From Rickettsiales bacterium (GTDB lineage Bacteria > Pseudomonadota > Alphaproteobacteria > Rickettsiales > UBA1997), in the NCBI GenBank assembly GCA_023262945.1, contig JALQXY010000142.1:1-5598 (forward strand): 5,598 bases of DNA. Direction: 5' to 3'. This document shows positions 1 to 5,598 of this stretch, one piece after another; the stretch's first letter is position 1; every line of letters starts with the position of its first letter. The translations under genes and the position numbers were made by a program. The notes beneath the pieces were generated by a model that saw only the letters and a list, made by a program, of their open reading frames with translations, was not told the origin of the DNA and ran no database searches.

Positions 1-156
1 CATGGCAAAACCCCTCTTATTTATGCTGCAAAACGTGGCAATAAAGACATAGTTGAGTTTTTATTAAAAAAAAAGCTGATGTTAATTATAAAGATGAACA
101 TGGCAAAACTCCTCTTATTTATGCTGTACAATATGGCTATAAAGGCAAAGGCATAG
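1..156 (+). pseudogene. 5' ankyrin-coding fragment in a different frame
   Basis: Reading from base 1 gives a clean ankyrin repeat (HGKTPLIYAAKRGNKDIVEF, then LL) up to the A run at 66-74. Beyond it this frame turns to nonsense and stops at TAG 154-156. The ankyrin signal resumes one frame over from position 75 (ADVNYKDE, then HGKTPLIYA at 99). This is therefore the upstream part of the long gene that follows, separated by a one-base frameshift, and not a separate gene. It could reflect a sequencing or assembly error, a real inactivating deletion, or a slippage site that restores the frame. The fragment also runs off the left edge. Confidence 0.75.
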
Positions 157-3100
157 TTGAGCTTTTATTAGAAAAAAATGCTGCTGTTAATGGTAAAGAT
201 GAATATGGCAAAACCCCTCTTATTTATGCTGCACAATATGGCTATAAAGGCATAGTTAAGTTTTTATTAGAAAATGGAGCTGATGTTGAAGTTAATGATA
301 ATATTACCAGAACCCCTCTTATTTGTGCTGCACAAAATGGCCATAAAGACGTAGTTGAGCTTTTATTAGAAGAAAAAGAATTAGCAAGTAAAGAACAACA
401 TATTATTAGAGCTCTTTTTTGGGCTGTAGGAAGTGGGCATAAAGATATGGTTGAGTTTTTATTAGGAAAAATAGAGTTAGCAAATAAAAAAAACGCTATT
501 GATAAAGCGCTTGTAGTAGCTGCAGGAAATGGCCATGAAGACATCGTTAAACTTTTATTAAAAAAAGGAGCCAATGTTAATGCTAAAGACGAATATGACA
601 AAACTCCTCTTATTCGTGCTGCACAAAATGGCCATAAAGACATAGTTGAGCTTTTGTTAGAAAGAGAAGAATTAACAAATAAAGAAGATGTTATCGCCAA
701 AGCGCTTATTTATGCTGCAGTAGGTGGTCATAAAGACATCGTTAAACTTTTATTAAAAAAAGGAGCTGATGTTAATGTTGAAGATATATATGACAGAACT
801 CCTCTTATTTGTGCCGCACAAAATGATCATAAAGAAATAGTTAAACTTTTACTAGAAAATGGAGCTGATGTTAATGTTGAAGATATAGATAAATTTGTTT
901 GTTTTGCAAAGCGTTATAAACTCGAACATGAATTCCATAAGGAACCTATAGAGAGATCTAAAAATGGATTTAGAGTTTTAATTTCTCATCTTTTAAATAA
1001 AAAAGAGGGATTTGAAGAAAAATATAACACAAAAGAAGAAGTTCGGACAATATTAGCAAATTCAGGATCAAATATAAAAGAAGATCTTTATAAAATATTA
1101 AATGAAGAATTTATTAAATCTTTTATATCTCCTGATAATTTGCTAAAAGATAAAGATAAACATTATCTAAAAGAATTCTTTATTTGTAAATCATCATCCA
1201 ATCAATCATCTCCTCATGCTTTATTTAATATTAAATCAGCAATTGGTGGTGATGACAAACCTTTTTCAAGCTTAACTTCACCTTCGCAAGAGCCGATTAA
1301 GAAAAATATAATTTTAGATGAAAATTCTTTTAAATTATTCAATAAAGAAGAAATCCCTATAAATAGAAAAAAACAAATTGTAGAAAATTTAGTTCAAAAT
1401 GGATTTAATGTTTTTTTATATTGCCAAGATAATGAATTTATTAATCTAAAAGATAAAACTAATGAAGAAATAGAAGAATCTCTTAATAAAGGTTTGGGTC
1501 AATATTCTTTAAATGAGAAATTGCTAGAAAAATTAGTAAAACATGGCCCTTCAATTGCTACTGATAATATTTTTTTACCAAATGGTAATCAATTAATTAC
1601 TAATTACGCCCTTTCTCTTATTTCAGATTACGGCAATCACAATTCTGATGCAAGTTATAATCTACTTAATAATCTAGATTTAGAAAAGACTGAAATAATT
1701 ATAAAGGGTCTATTGAATGAGGAAATTATTGTTCAAAACGCATTAAATCCAGCTCAAATAGATAATACAAGCGCATCAAATCCAGATCAAAGAAAGAATA
1801 CGATTTATATTAGCAAAACTGGTGATAATATAAAAATTGATGATGAAAGTGGCGGTAAAGCTCAAACTTTTAATATGGAAATTGCTGGTGAAGTTTTAAG
1901 TGGTGTTAATCCTGAAAGTCTAAAAGTAAGAGATGTTATTTTTGAGTTGAAAATTAAATCAAAATCAGGTATTACATTAACTGCTATAAAAAAAGTAGAA
2001 TTTACAAAAGAAGAAGAAATTAATATAATTCAAGATCAAGATTTAGATCAGTATAAAAAAGCAACAGATGGTGCTTATGTTAGATTTACAAGTAATCTTA
2101 GAGCTAAAAAAGGAAAAAGATTATATTCAATTGATGCTCAGGAAGAATTAGTTGGGGTACTTGGTGACGCTACAGATTTAGTAATTAAAAGAGGAGATGA
2201 TGGATTTTTTTATGCAACTTCACAAACAGATAAAGAGATATCTTATGTTCTTAAAGCTGATAAATCAATTTCCGTAGAAAATAAATTATCAGATGAAAAT
2301 CCCATACAAAAAATTATCAATGATTACAAAAATAAAGACTTTGTTATGACTATTGGAGCTAATTATGAAATGCCCAAAATCGAAAAAGGTGATATTAAAG
2401 CTTGGAAGGAAAAAGTTTATAATAAAAGAAGTGGTGCTTGTAGACATCGAGTTGCTGTGGTTTATGATAAAATAATTAATCAACATCCAGATCAAAAAGG
2501 AAATGTTAGAATCACTGGTATTAATGGTAATCATGTTATATTAGAAGCTAGAGCTGATTCAAGAAGTAATTGGATTGGTATTAATTTGGGCGGTGCTGAA
2601 GCAAATTTAAACTATAATGAACCCAAAAATAAATCTAAGACTAAATCAGAAATTAGACCTTCACAATCTTTTTTACAAGATCATAAATCTAATTCTGCTT
2701 CCTCTTCTTCGAAAGATAGCTTAAATAAATCCACCCCTTCTAATTCTATATTTCTTAAACTTTTCAAATCTTTCAAATCTTTTATATCAAATATATCAAA
2801 AAGATTGAGTGTGTCTAAAAAAATACGTATATCCCCTGAAACAGATAACACTATTCTTGCAGAAAATAATACTAATCAAGGCTCTGAAACCCAAGAATAT
2901 AAAGCAGCATCAGATCTTGTGCTTTTAGCTAATCATCCGCGTGAGCATCAGCATGCTGCTGATAATGCAAATCCAAGACAAGAAGGAGAAGATTTTATAA
3001 AAGATAAGATTATAGAATTGTTAAAGTCCAAAAAGCAGCCTAGTAAAATAAATTCTTTAGAAAGTCTAGAGAGTAAAATAACCATTGATAAATTAGCTTC

Positions 3101-5462
3101 AAAAAAGACTTTATTAGTTAATAAAAATCACAAAGATATTTCATTATTAACACTTACAAAATTAAGAAAAGACGGCTTTGAACAAGACAAAATATTTTAT
3201 CTAAATAATCCAAGTCAAGTTTTTCAAACTAAGCATCTAAATATCTCTAAAGCAGAAGAAGCTGCATCTTTAGCAGAAAAGCAAGAAGCTGAAATTTTGC
3301 CTAGTAGCAAATTTAAAAAATTCCTTGAAAATCAAACCGAAGATTGTACTATAATTATTGACTGGTCTGCTTTTAGCAATAAACAAATTCTAGCTTTAAA
3401 TACCATTCTTGATAAAGAGCCTACCTTTGAAGGTCAGAAAATTCCTAATCCAACCATAATTAGTATTGCAACAGAAATCCCTAACGATGCTTCCTTTATA
3501 TCAAGACATAATGAATGCTTAAAAATTTCAGATGATATAGATATAAAATCGGCAATTGCAATTCGTGATGTTGCTGAACTAGAGGCTGTTGAGATTGATC
3601 CCATTCTTGCCTCGCAAACAAATTTAAATCAAACTATTACAATTGATTTACAAGGATTTCCTGATTGGAAGCAAAAATTATTTGGATCTATTGCTTTAAA
3701 TAAAGATAAAATTGAGTGGAGCAAAAGTGAGTTTTGTCAAAAGTTAGAAGAAGGATATCATGATTTTAAAATTATTAATATATCAAAATCAGCAAAAGAA
3801 GAATTTAAGCAAGAGTTAAAATTAGCAAAATCAAGTGGTTATTATGATTATTTTGGTTATAAGTTCTCCAGCAATCTTACGGTAAACTTTGTAGAAAATA
3901 ATCTTGATTTTTCTCAATTTTTTAAGGAAGAAACAAGAGCAGAAGAAACAAGAACAGAAAAAACAGAAGAAGCAGCTCAATCTAGAACTTTGCAAATTAA
4001 TTGTAAGGAAAGATCTACCATAACAAATATTCCAGATCATTGCCAAATTATCAATAGCTATAACTTTGATTTCTTACTTAAAGAAAAAGAAATTAAAGAT
4101 AGATCTTATTCTGAAAAAGAAGGACTTATTGTTAGACATAAAGATAAAGAGCTTAATCTTTTTTTAACGTCAAAATTATCAGATCAGCAATATTATTGCT
4201 TATGTGAAGAAGCTTTGAAACATAATGTAACGCTAAATTTATATCTTGCAGAATCTGTTGAATTACCAACTTCAATCAAAACTGAATCAATCAGAACTAC
4301 AGATAATCCTTCTCAAACTGCAACTTCAGATCTTTCTCAAACTGCAACTTCAGATTTAGCTATTAATTCTGATAGATCACAAAATAGACCACAAATATTT
4401 GTTTCCAATAACCCAGAAATGGCCTTGCAAGAAATTAAGAAAGAACATAAAGATCTTTATGCCGTCATTGATACTGAGGATTATAATTACTCAGATCTAT
4501 TCAAAAAGACTGAATTTAAAATAAATGGCAATAGTTTTACAGATTTTAAAGAAGTTGAGAGTGAATTTTATCAAATGTTAAAAGAAGGTAAAAAGATCGT
4601 TCTTAAAGGAGAATTTAGTGATGATTTTTTAGAAATTCTTCATCCTATTTTAGGTGGTAGAGATCCAGCTATCAAAATCAGCGATAATTTAATTTTGCTA
4701 ATTGAAGATAAAACAGCTTTAAAAGATCAAGAAATATCCTATTTAAAATTCTTAGATAAAAAAGATTATCAAGTAAAAGAATATGAACCCATCTTAAAAA
4801 CCACATCTATTGCAAATATGGAAAGTGGAAAAATATATTCCGAAGATGATTTTCAACAAAGCAAAGAAAAGTCAGATGAATTTATTAAACAAAGAAAAGA
4901 AGACTTAGTTAATATTTTAAAAGAAGATCATTTAGTGCAAATGGTTGGTCATAGTGGTGTTGGTAAAACACAATTAGTTAAAAGATTAGAAGAAGATTCA
5001 GGAAGAAAATATGTTGTTTACAATGAAATAGCTAACTTTGAAAAATGGGCTAATGATACAAGTGACAAAGTCAAAATTTTATTTATTGATGAATCCAATA
5101 TTGAAGATTCTCATTTAACAAAATTTTCTCCCCTAAAAGACAAAGATAAAGAAAATATTAAAATACTTCATAATAGAAAATTCTATGAATTAGGAAAAAA
5201 TCACAAAGTAATATTTGCTAGAAACCCCGAGAATTACAGCGCAAGTAGAAATACCCAAAAACTTTTTGATCAAGATGTAAAAAGTCTTTATCTAAGAGAT
5301 TTTCCTTCATGCTATATTTATGAAGAAATTCTTAAAGCTCCAATTTATGATCAATTACTCGAACAAAATTTGCGCATTTACGTCAAACCAGACTTGGTGG
5401 GGCTTGTGGTTGTGGAGCTTGTGGGCATGCTGGTGGCTGTTCTGGCTCTTGATGTGGGCTGA
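57..5462 (+). CDS. Giant ankyrin / transglutaminase-like / AAA ATPase protein, partial at both ends
   Basis: One uninterrupted frame opens after a TGA at 54-56 and runs to a TGA at 5460-5462. The first ATG is at 447; residue numbers here count from it. That Met is not a credible start: it replaces Ile inside an ankyrin helix (HKDMVEFLL), and in-frame ankyrin repeats continue upstream to position 75, so the true start lies left of the window. Domain order: ankyrin repeats to about residue 147; poorly recognised region 148-450; beta-rich region 451-613; transglutaminase-like domain 619-726; amphipathic basic segment 768-795; AAA-like module without P-loop 885-1025; duplicated module 1062-1160 and 1338-1430; P-loop AAA core about 1463-1640. 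Residues 1649-1671 come from GC-rich DNA and are probably not native. A host-directed effector of an intracellular bacterium is my inference. I do not recognise a named gene, and no signal peptide can be judged because the N-terminus is missing. Confidence 0.85.
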   Translation, partial: VFIKKKADVNYKDEHGKTPLIYAVQYGYKGKGIVELLLEKNAAVNGKDEYGKTPLIYAAQYGYKGIVKFLLENGADVEVNDNITRTPLICAAQNGHKDVVELLLEEKELASKEQHIIRALFWAVGSGHKDMVEFLLGKIELANKKNAIDKALVVAAGNGHEDIVKLLLKKGANVNAKDEYDKTPLIRAAQNGHKDIVELLLEREELTNKEDVIAKALIYAAVGGHKDIVKLLLKKGADVNVEDIYDRTPLICAAQNDHKEIVKLLLENGADVNVEDIDKFVCFAKRYKLEHEFHKEPIERSKNGFRVLISHLLNKKEGFEEKYNTKEEVRTILANSGSNIKEDLYKILNEEFIKSFISPDNLLKDKDKHYLKEFFICKSSSNQSSPHALFNIKSAIGGDDKPFSSLTSPSQEPIKKNIILDENSFKLFNKEEIPINRKKQIVENLVQNGFNVFLYCQDNEFINLKDKTNEEIEESLNKGLGQYSLNEKLLEKLVKHGPSIATDNIFLPNGNQLITNYALSLISDYGNHNSDASYNLLNNLDLEKTEIIIKGLLNEEIIVQNALNPAQIDNTSASNPDQRKNTIYISKTGDNIKIDDESGGKAQTFNMEIAGEVLSGVNPESLKVRDVIFELKIKSKSGITLTAIKKVEFTKEEEINIIQDQDLDQYKKATDGAYVRFTSNLRAKKGKRLYSIDAQEELVGVLGDATDLVIKRGDDGFFYATSQTDKEISYVLKADKSISVENKLSDENPIQKIINDYKNKDFVMTIGANYEMPKIEKGDIKAWKEKVYNKRSGACRHRVAVVYDKIINQHPDQKGNVRITGINGNHVILEARADSRSNWIGINLGGAEANLNYNEPKNKSKTKSEIRPSQSFLQDHKSNSASSSSKDSLNKSTPSNSIFLKLFKSFKSFISNISKRLSVSKKIRISPETDNTILAENNTNQGSETQEYKAASDLVLLANHPREHQHAADNANPRQEGEDFIKDKIIELLKSKKQPSKINSLESLESKITIDKLASKKTLLVNKNHKDISLLTLTKLRKDGFEQDKIFYLNNPSQVFQTKHLNISKAEEAASLAEKQEAEILPSSKFKKFLENQTEDCTIIIDWSAFSNKQILALNTILDKEPTFEGQKIPNPTIISIATEIPNDASFISRHNECLKISDDIDIKSAIAIRDVAELEAVEIDPILASQTNLNQTITIDLQGFPDWKQKLFGSIALNKDKIEWSKSEFCQKLEEGYHDFKIINISKSAKEEFKQELKLAKSSGYYDYFGYKFSSNLTVNFVENNLDFSQFFKEETRAEETRTEKTEEAAQSRTLQINCKERSTITNIPDHCQIINSYNFDFLLKEKEIKDRSYSEKEGLIVRHKDKELNLFLTSKLSDQQYYCLCEEALKHNVTLNLYLAESVELPTSIKTESIRTTDNPSQTATSDLSQTATSDLAINSDRSQNRPQIFVSNNPEMALQEIKKEHKDLYAVIDTEDYNYSDLFKKTEFKINGNSFTDFKEVESEFYQMLKEGKKIVLKGEFSDDFLEILHPILGGRDPAIKISDNLILLIEDKTALKDQEISYLKFLDKKDYQVKEYEPILKTTSIANMESGKIYSEDDFQQSKEKSDEFIKQRKEDLVNILKEDHLVQMVGHSGVGKTQLVKRLEEDSGRKYVVYNEIANFEKWANDTSDKVKILFIDESNIEDSHLTKFSPLKDKDKENIKILHNRKFYELGKNHKVIFARNPENYSASRNTQKLFDQDVKSLYLRDFPSCYIYEEILKAPIYDQLLEQNLRIYVKPDLVGLVVVELVGMLVAVLALDVG
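66..74 (+). other. Nine-A run at the ankyrin frameshift
   Basis: Nine consecutive A bases sit where the ankyrin frame switches by one base. Other repeats in this array read tta-tta-aaa-aaa-gga-gct at the same place (549-572 and 744-767), giving nine bases between the second tta and gct. Here there are only eight. One extra A would join the two frames without a stop. Long A runs are known sites of polymerase slippage, both in sequencing and in transcription in AT-rich endosymbionts, so the break may be an error, a mutation, or be tolerated through slippage. Confidence 0.75.
1797..2285 (+). other. Probable beta-rich region ahead of the transglutaminase-like domain
   Basis: Residues 451-613 alternate short hydrophobic strands with charged turns, for example NTIYISKTGDNIKID, VIFELKIKSKSGITLTAIKK, and near the end a DLVIKRGDDGFFYAT segment followed by ISYVLKAD. 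The last part resembles the beta-sandwich-like segment (a 'DG-x-Y/F' turn, then I-x-Y-x-V/L) that can precede bacterial transglutaminase-like cores. This is secondary-structure impression only. The stretch before it (888-1796) is Lys/Glu/Asn-rich and mostly helical in character, and I recognise no domain there. Confidence 0.35.
2301..2624 (+). other. Transglutaminase-like (papain-fold) domain within the giant CDS
   Basis: Residues 619-726 match the core pattern of bacterial transglutaminase-like proteins: GACRHRVAVVYDKI with the candidate nucleophile Cys665, then VRITGINGNHVILEA with His696, then WIGINLGGAEA. In related bacterial proteins I recall the last motif as a strand W-x-x-I-D-L-G-G, where Asp completes the Cys-His-Asp triad; here that position is Asn713. 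The family includes peptide crosslinking or deamidating enzymes and papain-fold proteases. Cys and His are kept, so activity is plausible. Asn can replace Asp in papain-type triads, so the change is not necessarily inactivating. Which reaction it carries out cannot be read from the sequence. Confidence 0.7.
2748..2831 (+). other. Basic amphipathic segment, possible membrane-binding helix
   Basis: Residues 768-795 start IFLKLFKSFKSFISNISKRL and continue SVSKKIRI. Phe, Leu and Ile recur every three to four positions with Lys and Arg between them, giving a basic amphipathic helix. It lies in an otherwise Ser/Asn/Lys-rich linker after the transglutaminase-like domain. It is too polar for a transmembrane helix. 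A membrane-surface anchor or localisation signal is possible but unproven. The DNA holds a short direct repeat (tttcaaatc, twice within 2762-2779). Confidence 0.35.
3099..3521 (+). other. AAA-like module lacking a P-loop (degenerate)
   Basis: Residues 885-1025 follow the order of strands and motifs of MoxR/midasin-type AAA modules but lack the ATP-binding motif. A strand KTLLV is followed by NKNHKDIS where GxxGxGKT would be expected. The Walker B-like strand TIIIDW has Asp972 followed by Trp instead of Glu. Then come QILALNTILD, a loop with GQKIP, the sensor-1-like strand TIISIATEIP, and SFISRH with Arg1020. The pattern LNxxLD...IxIAT...SFxxR is characteristic of the AAA_5/midasin group. If correct, this is a non-catalytic AAA partner of the C-terminal P-loop module. 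The remote relationship needs profile or structure comparison. Confidence 0.4.
3630..3926 (+). other. Internal duplicated module, copy 1
   Basis: Residues 1062-1160 read ID-x(3)-F near Asp1067, then LF, a spacer, SEFCQKLEEG, a strand FKIINI, a Phe/Glu-rich helix and a strand NLTVNFVE. Copy 2 (residues 1338-1430) has the same order and spacing: ID-x(3)-Y, LF, SEFYQMLKEG, KIVLKGEF, and NLILLIED. Copy 1 directly follows the degenerate AAA-like module. I do not recognise the module; an alpha/beta subdomain repeated with the AAA units is one reading. Confidence 0.5.
3927..3971 (+). repeat. Short charged repeat linker
   Basis: Three 15-base units encode EETRA, EETRT and EKTEE (residues 1161-1175). 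The first two differ by one base (gca/aca at the end); the third is diverged. It is a charged spacer between domains and a likely product of local slippage duplication. Confidence 0.75.
4311..4358 (+). repeat. 24-base tandem repeat encoding SQTATSDL twice
   Basis: Two adjacent 24-base units share their first 21 bases exactly and differ only near the end (ctt/tta). They keep the frame and encode SQTATSDL twice, in a Ser/Thr/Asn-rich linker between the LYLAESVELP-containing region and the second duplicated module. The near identity at DNA level points to a recent duplication, and copy number could vary between strains. Confidence 0.9.
4458..4736 (+). other. Internal duplicated module, copy 2
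   Basis: Residues 1338-1430 are the second copy of the module seen at residues 1062-1160, with the matching landmarks AVIDTEDY, SEFYQMLKEG, KIVLKGEF and NLILLIED. It leads into the P-loop AAA core, whereas copy 1 trails the P-loop-less AAA-like module. Similarity is clear by eye but diverged at DNA level, so this is an old duplication, unlike the ankyrin array. Function unknown. Confidence 0.5.
4833..5366 (+). other. P-loop AAA ATPase core, C-terminal and truncated
   Basis: After a Lys/Glu-rich helix (FIKQRKEDLVNILKEDH), residues 1501-1508 are GHSGVGKT, a perfect Walker A motif with Lys1507 and Thr1508. KILFIDESN is Walker B with Asp1548 and Glu1549. KVIFARNPENY is a sensor-1 strand with Asn1593-Pro1594. 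LYLRDFP with Arg1617 follows and may hold a finger-type arginine. The order and the D-E-x-N and xNP signatures suit the MoxR/dynein-midasin (AAA_5) branch. Such modules hydrolyse ATP to remodel partner proteins. The helical lid seems to begin (YEEILKAPIYDQLLEQ) but is cut off by the GC-rich segment, so the module as seen is incomplete. Confidence 0.8.
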
Positions 5463-5598
5463 GGCGGAGGTTGATGGCGTTGGCGGGAGCTGTCCTGACG
5501 CTATGGGTTCGAGGTCCCATCGTACGCGACTGTTGAGTCTGTCACTGCGAGCGCGCGCGTGCAGGCTGTCGGCGTATATTTCCAGCTAGCACTTGTGG
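5391..5598. other. GC-rich segment of foreign composition (probable chimeric join)
   Basis: By direct count 126 of 208 bases are G or C (about 61%), against roughly a quarter to a third in the lines I counted upstream. The first part is G/T-rich and the later part holds an alternating GC run (gcgcgcgcgt, 5551-5560). No bacterial gene, terminator or insertion-sequence end is recognisable. The stop of the long frame (5460-5462) lies inside. The exact junction cannot be fixed; it falls between about 5367 and 5395. Chimeric assembly, adjoining host DNA, or a rearrangement are the options. Confidence 0.75.
5393..5424. repeat. G/T-rich imperfect short repeats
   Basis: GCTTGTGG occurs at 5402-5409 and 5417-5424, 15 bases apart. 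A related CTTGGTGG is at 5393-5400, and CTTGTGG recurs at the very end (5592-5598). This low-complexity motif appears only in the GC-rich tail and supports a source different from the AT-rich part. Confidence 0.55.

Larger units (their letters stand above)
1..887 (+). repeat. Array of nine ankyrin repeats
   Basis: Nine repeats of 32-35 residues begin at about 1, 99, 204, 303, 399, 495, 594, 690 and 789. They follow the ankyrin pattern TPLIxAAxxGHKDIVxLLLxxGADVN. Some copies end in a variant EEL-T/A-N/S-K tail instead of GADVN (those at 303, 399 and 594), and copies 399, 495 and 690 have AL instead of TPL. The repeat at 99 carries a two-residue insertion from a local aaaggc duplication (142-153). 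Ankyrin repeats bind proteins and in intracellular bacteria are common in secreted effectors. The array continues past the left edge, so the full number is unknown. The first repeat is frameshifted from the rest. Confidence 0.95.

Noticed and set aside
447..449. ATG as the start of the giant protein
   Set aside because: It sits inside an ankyrin helix, in-frame repeats continue upstream to 75, and the nearest purine-rich stretch (aggaag, 428-433) is 13 bases away, too far for a convincing ribosome binding site.
242..700. Minus-strand open frame of 152 codons opposite the ankyrin array
   Set aside because: It is the antisense of the repeats and has the same periodicity; its Ser/Leu-rich product is a mirror of the ankyrin codons, not a real gene.
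2289..2534. Minus-strand open frame of 81 codons
   Set aside because: It lies opposite the transglutaminase-like coding region and is a low-complexity Ile/Asn/Phe/Ser product expected from AT-rich antisense DNA.
3831..4046. Minus-strand open frame with a Cys/Phe-rich product
   Set aside because: It is antisense to the charged EETRA-type linker; the CFFCSCFF pattern is simply the complement of the Glu/Thr codon repeats.
5501..5522. tRNA T-arm or Pol III B-box-like sequence (gggttcgaggtcccat)
   Set aside because: The hairpin ATGGG/CCCAT has an eight-base loop instead of seven, and no acceptor, D or anticodon arms are found around it.
5320..5589. Plus-strand frame of 89 codons with a Trp/Leu-rich middle
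   Set aside because: It overlaps the AAA lid in another frame, crosses the composition break, and its Trp-rich part is the G/T-rich repeat read in a different frame.
5463..5598. Transcription terminator or insertion-sequence end after the stop codon
   Set aside because: There is no stem followed by a T run, and no inverted repeat with a target duplication at the composition break.

Overview
The window is AT-rich (roughly a quarter to a third G+C in the lines I counted) up to about position 5390. Almost all of it is one very long plus-strand reading frame that is cut at the left edge. Its 5' part is a run of near-identical ankyrin repeats. Low G+C, expanded ankyrin repeats and a giant multidomain protein with a cysteine-enzyme-like core suggest an intracellular or host-associated bacterium, most plausibly a Rickettsiales-type or similar endosymbiont. 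This is inference from style; there is no rRNA or housekeeping gene to test it.

Layout. Positions 1-887 hold nine ankyrin repeats. The first is in a different frame from the rest, and a nine-A run at 66-74 accounts for the shift. Positions 888-2300 are a weakly recognisable stretch ending in a probable beta-rich region. Positions 2301-2624 encode a transglutaminase-like (papain-fold) domain with a CRHR cysteine motif, a downstream histidine and a WIGINLGG motif. A Ser/Asn/Lys-rich linker with a basic amphipathic segment follows. Positions 3099-3521 look like an AAA module without a P-loop. Two diverged copies of a module of about 95 residues lie at 3630-3926 and 4458-4736, separated by low-complexity linkers. 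Positions 4833-5366 encode a convincing P-loop AAA ATPase core related to the MoxR/midasin (AAA_5) style.

At about 5390 the sequence changes abruptly to about 61% G+C (126 of 208 bases) and to G/T-rich repeats, and it stays that way to the end. The stop codon at 5460-5462 lies inside this segment, so the native C-terminus is probably missing and the last 23 or so residues are probably not part of the natural protein. A chimeric assembly is the simplest explanation. A real junction, such as bacterial DNA inserted in a host genome or a rearrangement, is the interesting alternative.

The pieces would make sense as one secreted or host-directed effector or toxin: ankyrin repeats for target binding, a transglutaminase-like core for modifying or cleaving protein, and C-terminal AAA modules for ATP-driven remodelling. 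That combined role is inference. No promoter, native start codon, ribosome binding site, terminator, RNA gene or CRISPR array is visible.
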